This document shows positions 60,863 to 64,000 of a DNA stretch of 64,000 nt, piece by piece. Every line of letters starts with the position of its first letter. Position 1 is the stretch's first letter. The stretch is taken from positions 159,363 to 223,362 of the forward strand of contig NZ_PVNL01000042.1 of the NCBI RefSeq assembly GCF_002994635.1. The letters are read 5' to 3'. The notes beneath the pieces were generated by a model. It had not been told where the DNA came from. It was given only the letters and a program-made list of their open reading frames with translations, and made no database searches. Position numbers and translations under genes: made by a program. This DNA comes from Enhygromyxa salina. Lineage in GTDB: Bacteria > Myxococcota_A > Polyangia > Nannocystales > Nannocystaceae.

Positions 60863-63163
60863 TCATTGCAGCAGCTTCGCTAGCTTCGCCAGGCGGCCAG
60901 CGGCCAGCTCATGGTCGAGGTTCGCCGCGTGCTTGTACGCCTCGCGGGCTTCGGTGTAGCGCATGGACTTGAGGTAGCAGTCGCCTACCAACACGTGCAG
61001 TTCACCCTCGCCGGGCCGTAGCTGCACGGCTCGGCGGGCAAAGCCTAGCGCCTTGCTGTACTCGCCAGCCTCGAAGTGAAGCTCGGCCAGCCCCGCCAGC
61101 GCTTCGATGCTGGTGCTGTCGAGCGCGAGGGCCTCGGTGAAGAGTCGCCGCGCCTCGACACGACGGCCCCCGCTGGTCGCAGCTCGGCCCCGCGACACCA
61201 GGGCGGCGGCGGCCTTGGGCGGCGCACCGTGCTTCGGCTCCTCGATGAGCGAATCGGCGGGCGCTTCGACCACGATCACAGGCTCGACGCTGGACTCGAC
61301 GCTGGGCCCGACGCTGGGCTCGACGCTGGGCTCGACGCTGGGCTCGACGCTGGGCTCGACGCTGGGCTCGACGCTGGGCCCGACGCTGGGATTGAGGCTG
61401 GGATCGATACTCATCGTCTGCGCCCCCACCCACGGGTCGCGCGACTCGATCGTCGTCGTATCGACCTCGACGAGCTGCAGCAGCTCCTCGGTCTCGTGCC
61501 AGCGCCGCTGGTCCGCGCCTGGCTCGACCAGCGCGACCACACGAGTGTGTCGCCGCTCGTCGTCGGTGTCGGCCAGCGCCTCCATCAGCTTACCTGCGCG
61601 CAGCTCCGCCTGACTGAACTGGCCCCGATCCGCCCGCGCGATCAAGTCAGCCAGCTGCGTCGGCGTCAGCGGGCTGCGGTCGAGCGCGTGGGGGAGATCG
61701 TGCACGAACACCAGCGCGAGCGCGTAGAACTCGAGCGCGAAGGTCTGCCCGTGCGGCTCTTCCCAGTAGCGATCACCGAACCGGACCAGCGTCTCCGCGA
61801 TCTCGTCGCGCAGCACATCCGCGCGGGCCTGGGCTGGCGCCGCGAGCTCGCCCTGCTCGGCCTCGAGCACCTTGATCCAGCGCAGCGCGGTCGCCTGCCC
61901 CGACGCTGGCGGATACACCCAATAGGCCTTCGACGCCGCCAGCCGGGTCTGGTTGGTCAGGTGATCGAGGCGCGACTCGTCGAGCATCGGAGCCGCCGCC
62001 GCCGCCTCCGCCGCCGCCGCCGCCACGGCCGGTTCGCCAATACGATCAGCAAACGCCAGCCCCGCGACCGCCCCGAGCAGCAACGTGACTCCCACCCCCA
62101 CCGCCAGCCGCGCCCAGCCTGCGATTCCCAGGGGACGGTTGCGACGGGCCATGCCCTCGGCCAGCCGTGCGCGCTGCTGATCATTTACGTTGGGCAGCGC
62201 CAGATCGTCCCAGGGCGTGACGATGCCCTGGGCGATCTGCAATTCGATCAGCGCGGCCTCGAGCTCGTGGGCGTTTGGCCAGCGATCTTCGGGCGACTTT
62301 TCAAGGCAGCGCAGCAAGATCGGATCGAGCGCCCCGGGCAGCTCCGGACACAGCGCCGTGATCGGATCGGGCACGGTCAGCTCGTGCGCGACGAGCAGCT
62401 GCTCGAGCGGGCCCTCGAAGGGCGGACGCCCGGCGAGCATCACATACGCCATGCACCCGAACGCGTAGATGTCGACCCGCCCGTCAAAGTCCTGGCCGTT
62501 GATCTGCTCGGGGGCCATGTACGGCCCCGTCCCCGAGATCTTCGGGTTGCTCCCCGGCTCGGCGGCCAGCCCCAAGTCGACCACGCGGACCGCATCCGCC
62601 CGCCCGTCTTCCCGCTGCAAGACCACGTTCTTGGGCTTGATGTCACGGTGGACCAACCCAGCCTCGTGGATCGCCGCCAACGCCTTACAGCACTGGCGCA
62701 GGATCGGCAGCGCGCGGGCCAGCGACATGCGTCCGGCCTTCAGGGCGCCATGCAGATCCTCGCGCCCGAGCAGCTCCATGACAAAGAAGGGTCGGTGGTC
62801 CGGCAGCTCGCCGAAGTCCATGACCTCCACCACGAAGCGCGACTCGATGCGAGTGCAGGCCCGCGCCTCGTTCGAGAACATCTTGGACATGTCGGCCGAG
62901 CGCTCGAAGGTCGCGCGCAGCACCTTGAGCGCCACCCGGCGCTGGATGTCCACGTGGAGCGCCTCGAACACCTGCCCCATGCTGCCCTCGCCGATCCACT
63001 CGATGATCTGCAGGCGCGTGCCAGGCACCAGCTCGCCGACCAGCAAGCGACTGCCGCTCTCGATCGGCTCCCAGCCCGAGACCGAGCTGGCCTCCACCCG
63101 GGTGAGCGTCGTGTCGACCTCTACCCGACTTTCAAACGGAGCTAATGTCGCCTGGCTCGCCAC
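60863..63163 (-). CDS. Membrane Ser/Thr protein kinase with repeat linker and TPR tail
   Basis: The 766-residue protein has a Hanks-type kinase domain (residues about 50-310): 'WIGEGSMGQVFEA', 'VALKVL', 'LVHRDIKPKNVVL', 'VVDLGLA' (DLG for DFG) and 'YMAPEQING'. A membrane helix lies at about 355-375 ('LAVGVGVTLLLGAVAGLAF'). A Pro-Ser-Val-Glu tetrapeptide is repeated about ten times (12-bp DNA repeats, 61290-61400), and a C-terminal TPR-like region follows ('AGLAELHFEAGEYSKALGFARRAVQL'). ATG 63226 is in frame, but it would leave only 3 nt to the divergent gene, so GTG 63163 is preferred. It probably works with the divergent PEGA protein (inference). Confidence 0.88.
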   Translation of the reverse strand: MASQATLAPFESRVEVDTTLTRVEASSVSGWEPIESGSRLLVGELVPGTRLQIIEWIGEGSMGQVFEALHVDIQRRVALKVLRATFERSADMSKMFSNEARACTRIESRFVVEVMDFGELPDHRPFFVMELLGREDLHGALKAGRMSLARALPILRQCCKALAAIHEAGLVHRDIKPKNVVLQREDGRADAVRVVDLGLAAEPGSNPKISGTGPYMAPEQINGQDFDGRVDIYAFGCMAYVMLAGRPPFEGPLEQLLVAHELTVPDPITALCPELPGALDPILLRCLEKSPEDRWPNAHELEAALIELQIAQGIVTPWDDLALPNVNDQQRARLAEGMARRNRPLGIAGWARLAVGVGVTLLLGAVAGLAFADRIGEPAVAAAAAEAAAAAPMLDESRLDHLTNQTRLAASKAYWVYPPASGQATALRWIKVLEAEQGELAAPAQARADVLRDEIAETLVRFGDRYWEEPHGQTFALEFYALALVFVHDLPHALDRSPLTPTQLADLIARADRGQFSQAELRAGKLMEALADTDDERRHTRVVALVEPGADQRRWHETEELLQLVEVDTTTIESRDPWVGAQTMSIDPSLNPSVGPSVEPSVEPSVEPSVEPSVEPSVGPSVESSVEPVIVVEAPADSLIEEPKHGAPPKAAAALVSRGRAATSGGRRVEARRLFTEALALDSTSIEALAGLAELHFEAGEYSKALGFARRAVQLRPGEGELHVLVGDCYLKSMRYTEAREAYKHAANLDHELAAGRLAKLAKLLQ
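61290..61400. repeat. 12-bp tandem repeats encoding Pro-Ser-Val-Glu
   Basis: The CTGGGCTCGACG unit is repeated about eight to ten times inside the kinase gene. Length changes of 12 bp would keep the frame and alter only the linker. Confidence 0.8.
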
Positions 63164-63182
63164 GGGGGAACTCGAGATGTAC

Positions 63183-63197
63183 ACACTGAGAAAGTGT
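63183..63197. promoter_or_regulatory. Inverted repeat between divergent kinase and PEGA genes
   Basis: ACACT-GAGAA-AGTGT is a perfect 5-bp inverted repeat in the short low-G/C interval between the two divergent genes, a natural place for an operator acting on both. Confidence 0.4.
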
Positions 63198-63216
63198 AAC
63201 TTGGATAAAGTGCGTG

Positions 63217-63222
63217 TAGAAT
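63217..63222 (+). promoter_or_regulatory. TAGAAT -10 element before PEGA-protein gene
   Basis: TAGAAT ends 7 nt before the ATG at 63230, the same hexamer and distance as before the kinase gene at 25012. Confidence 0.5.
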
Positions 63223-63229
63223 GCACATC

Positions 63230-64000
63230 ATGCGCGAGCCCCCATTAGCAAACGCCATGCCCTGGACTTTGGTTGCCAGCTTGTGGCTGTATCCAGCCCT
63301 CGTCGTCGCCGGTCCCCCGGCCCCGTCTCTTGGCCACGAGACCGGCCTCGGCCCGGTCGATTACCACGGGGAATTCCCAACCTACTTCCAGAGCGAATTC
63401 GAACAAACGGTCGTCAGCTCGCTCGAGAGAGCGACTGGGGCCCCCATTCGCATGCAGGGCCAGGGCTGCGCCCAGTTCGAGTGCGTTCGGCAAGCGGCTG
63501 AAAAGGGCGACGTCGGGGTGATTATCATGTCACGTTTACTACGCGATAATCGCGACTTCCAGGTCGAGTTTGTCGCTCACGCCGTCGCCGACGGAAGGGT
63601 ACTTGGGCGAACCACAGTCGAGTGCAGTATTTGCGGCCAACAAGAGCTACTCGATGCAATCCCTGCGAAGCTCACCGAGCTCGATGCAAAGATAGCGCAG
63701 GCCCTCGCCGCGCAAACATGGCCGCCTCAGCTCACCGTCAGCGGCTCCCCCAAGCACGCGCGCCTGGCCCTCGACGGCGTCACGATTCGGCCGGGGCAGG
63801 CCTCGCTCGACGTGGTTCCTGGCGGTCATGAGCTCGAGATCACCGCCGAAGGATACGCGACGCAGCTGCATCGGTGGACCGCCGTCGAGGGGGTCGAGCA
63901 GCGGATCGAGTACACGCTCACGCGTGTTGCTGTCGATCGTGAGCTGCTGATCGGGGGGTGGGTCGCGGTGTCGCTCGGCGCGGTTGGGGCTGGCGTGGGG
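63230..64000 (+). CDS. Secreted PEGA-domain protein, 3' end outside the window
   Basis: The frame runs open from ATG 63230 to the window end, about 257 codons with no stop. It begins with a Sec signal ('WTLVASLWLYPALVVAGPP'), then a domain that looks like a periplasmic sensor fold ('YFQSEFEQTVVSSLERATGAPI', 'QGCAQFECVRQAAEKGDVGVIIMSRLLRDNRDF', 'VECSICGQQELLDAIPAKLTEL'). A PEGA domain follows ('KHARLALDGVTIRPGQASLDVVPGGHELEITAEGYA') and then a hydrophobic stretch at the edge ('LLIGGWVAVSLGAVGAG'). Such proteins commonly neighbour myxobacterial kinases. Several codons early in the gene are A/T-ending, unlike its neighbours. ATG 63257 is an alternative start. Confidence 0.82.
   Translation, partial: MREPPLANAMPWTLVASLWLYPALVVAGPPAPSLGHETGLGPVDYHGEFPTYFQSEFEQTVVSSLERATGAPIRMQGQGCAQFECVRQAAEKGDVGVIIMSRLLRDNRDFQVEFVAHAVADGRVLGRTTVECSICGQQELLDAIPAKLTELDAKIAQALAAQTWPPQLTVSGSPKHARLALDGVTIRPGQASLDVVPGGHELEITAEGYATQLHRWTAVEGVEQRIEYTLTRVAVDRELLIGGWVAVSLGAVGAGVG

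Overview
The window looks like a chromosomal segment of a high-GC myxobacterium (Myxococcota), most probably a Nannocystaceae-like organism. The reasons are strong G/C third-position bias, several Ser/Thr protein kinases with TPR or multi-domain tails, an FHA-type sigma-54 activator, RCC1-repeat and CGDG/ECDDGN cysteine-rich-repeat lipoproteins, and lipoproteins whose lipobox is followed by long (Gly-Asp)n linkers. I see no rRNA, tRNA, CRISPR array, transposase or phage gene. The genus assignment is inference.

Layout. 1-7 kb: a HPr-like protein lacking its phospho-histidine, an 18-codon micro-ORF and a CPA2 cation/proton antiporter form one translationally coupled unit. Facing it is a three-gene operon (5'-nucleotidase with EF-hands, LOG-type nucleotide hydrolase, urea transporter with EF-hands). 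7-15.6 kb: small secreted proteins, an M28 peptidase plus thymidine kinase operon, a large membrane protein and an ApaH-like phosphatase. 16-32 kb: a 1670-residue kinase/AAA/TPR/GAF/STAS protein, an RCC1 lipoprotein, a TauE/SafE permease, an ECF-like sigma factor, a kinase-TPR protein and secreted or TPR proteins. 32-40 kb: a ferritin-like protein, twin lipoproteins, GAPDH, a polytopic membrane protein, a sigma-54 activator with its own -24/-12 promoter, and a MoaD-like plus BNR-repeat pair. 40-44.8 kb: a repeat array, a Cys-rich lipoprotein, a HipA-like kinase with its partner, and a PAS-STAS protein. 45-53.8 kb: Cys-rich and LysM/MepA envelope proteins, polA, a 12-heme cytochrome and map. 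54-59 kb: the methylmalonyl-CoA mutase operon (mutA-mutB-meaB). 59-64 kb: a lipoprotein, a DUF1295 protein, and a kinase divergent from a PEGA-domain protein cut by the window end.

Themes. (1) Many first genes have a TANNNT -10 element only 5-8 nt before the start codon, so leaderless mRNAs appear common. (2) Almost every convergent gene pair is separated by 3-30 nt or overlaps. (3) Ca2+-type EF-hands are fused to both the first and last product of one operon. (4) A 34-35-bp conserved element with matching -35/-10 spacing lies upstream of both the TauE-like gene and mutAB-meaB, suggesting co-regulation. (5) Two STAS proteins of RsbR type suggest stressosome-like signalling. All functional statements are from reading the sequence; no database search was possible.
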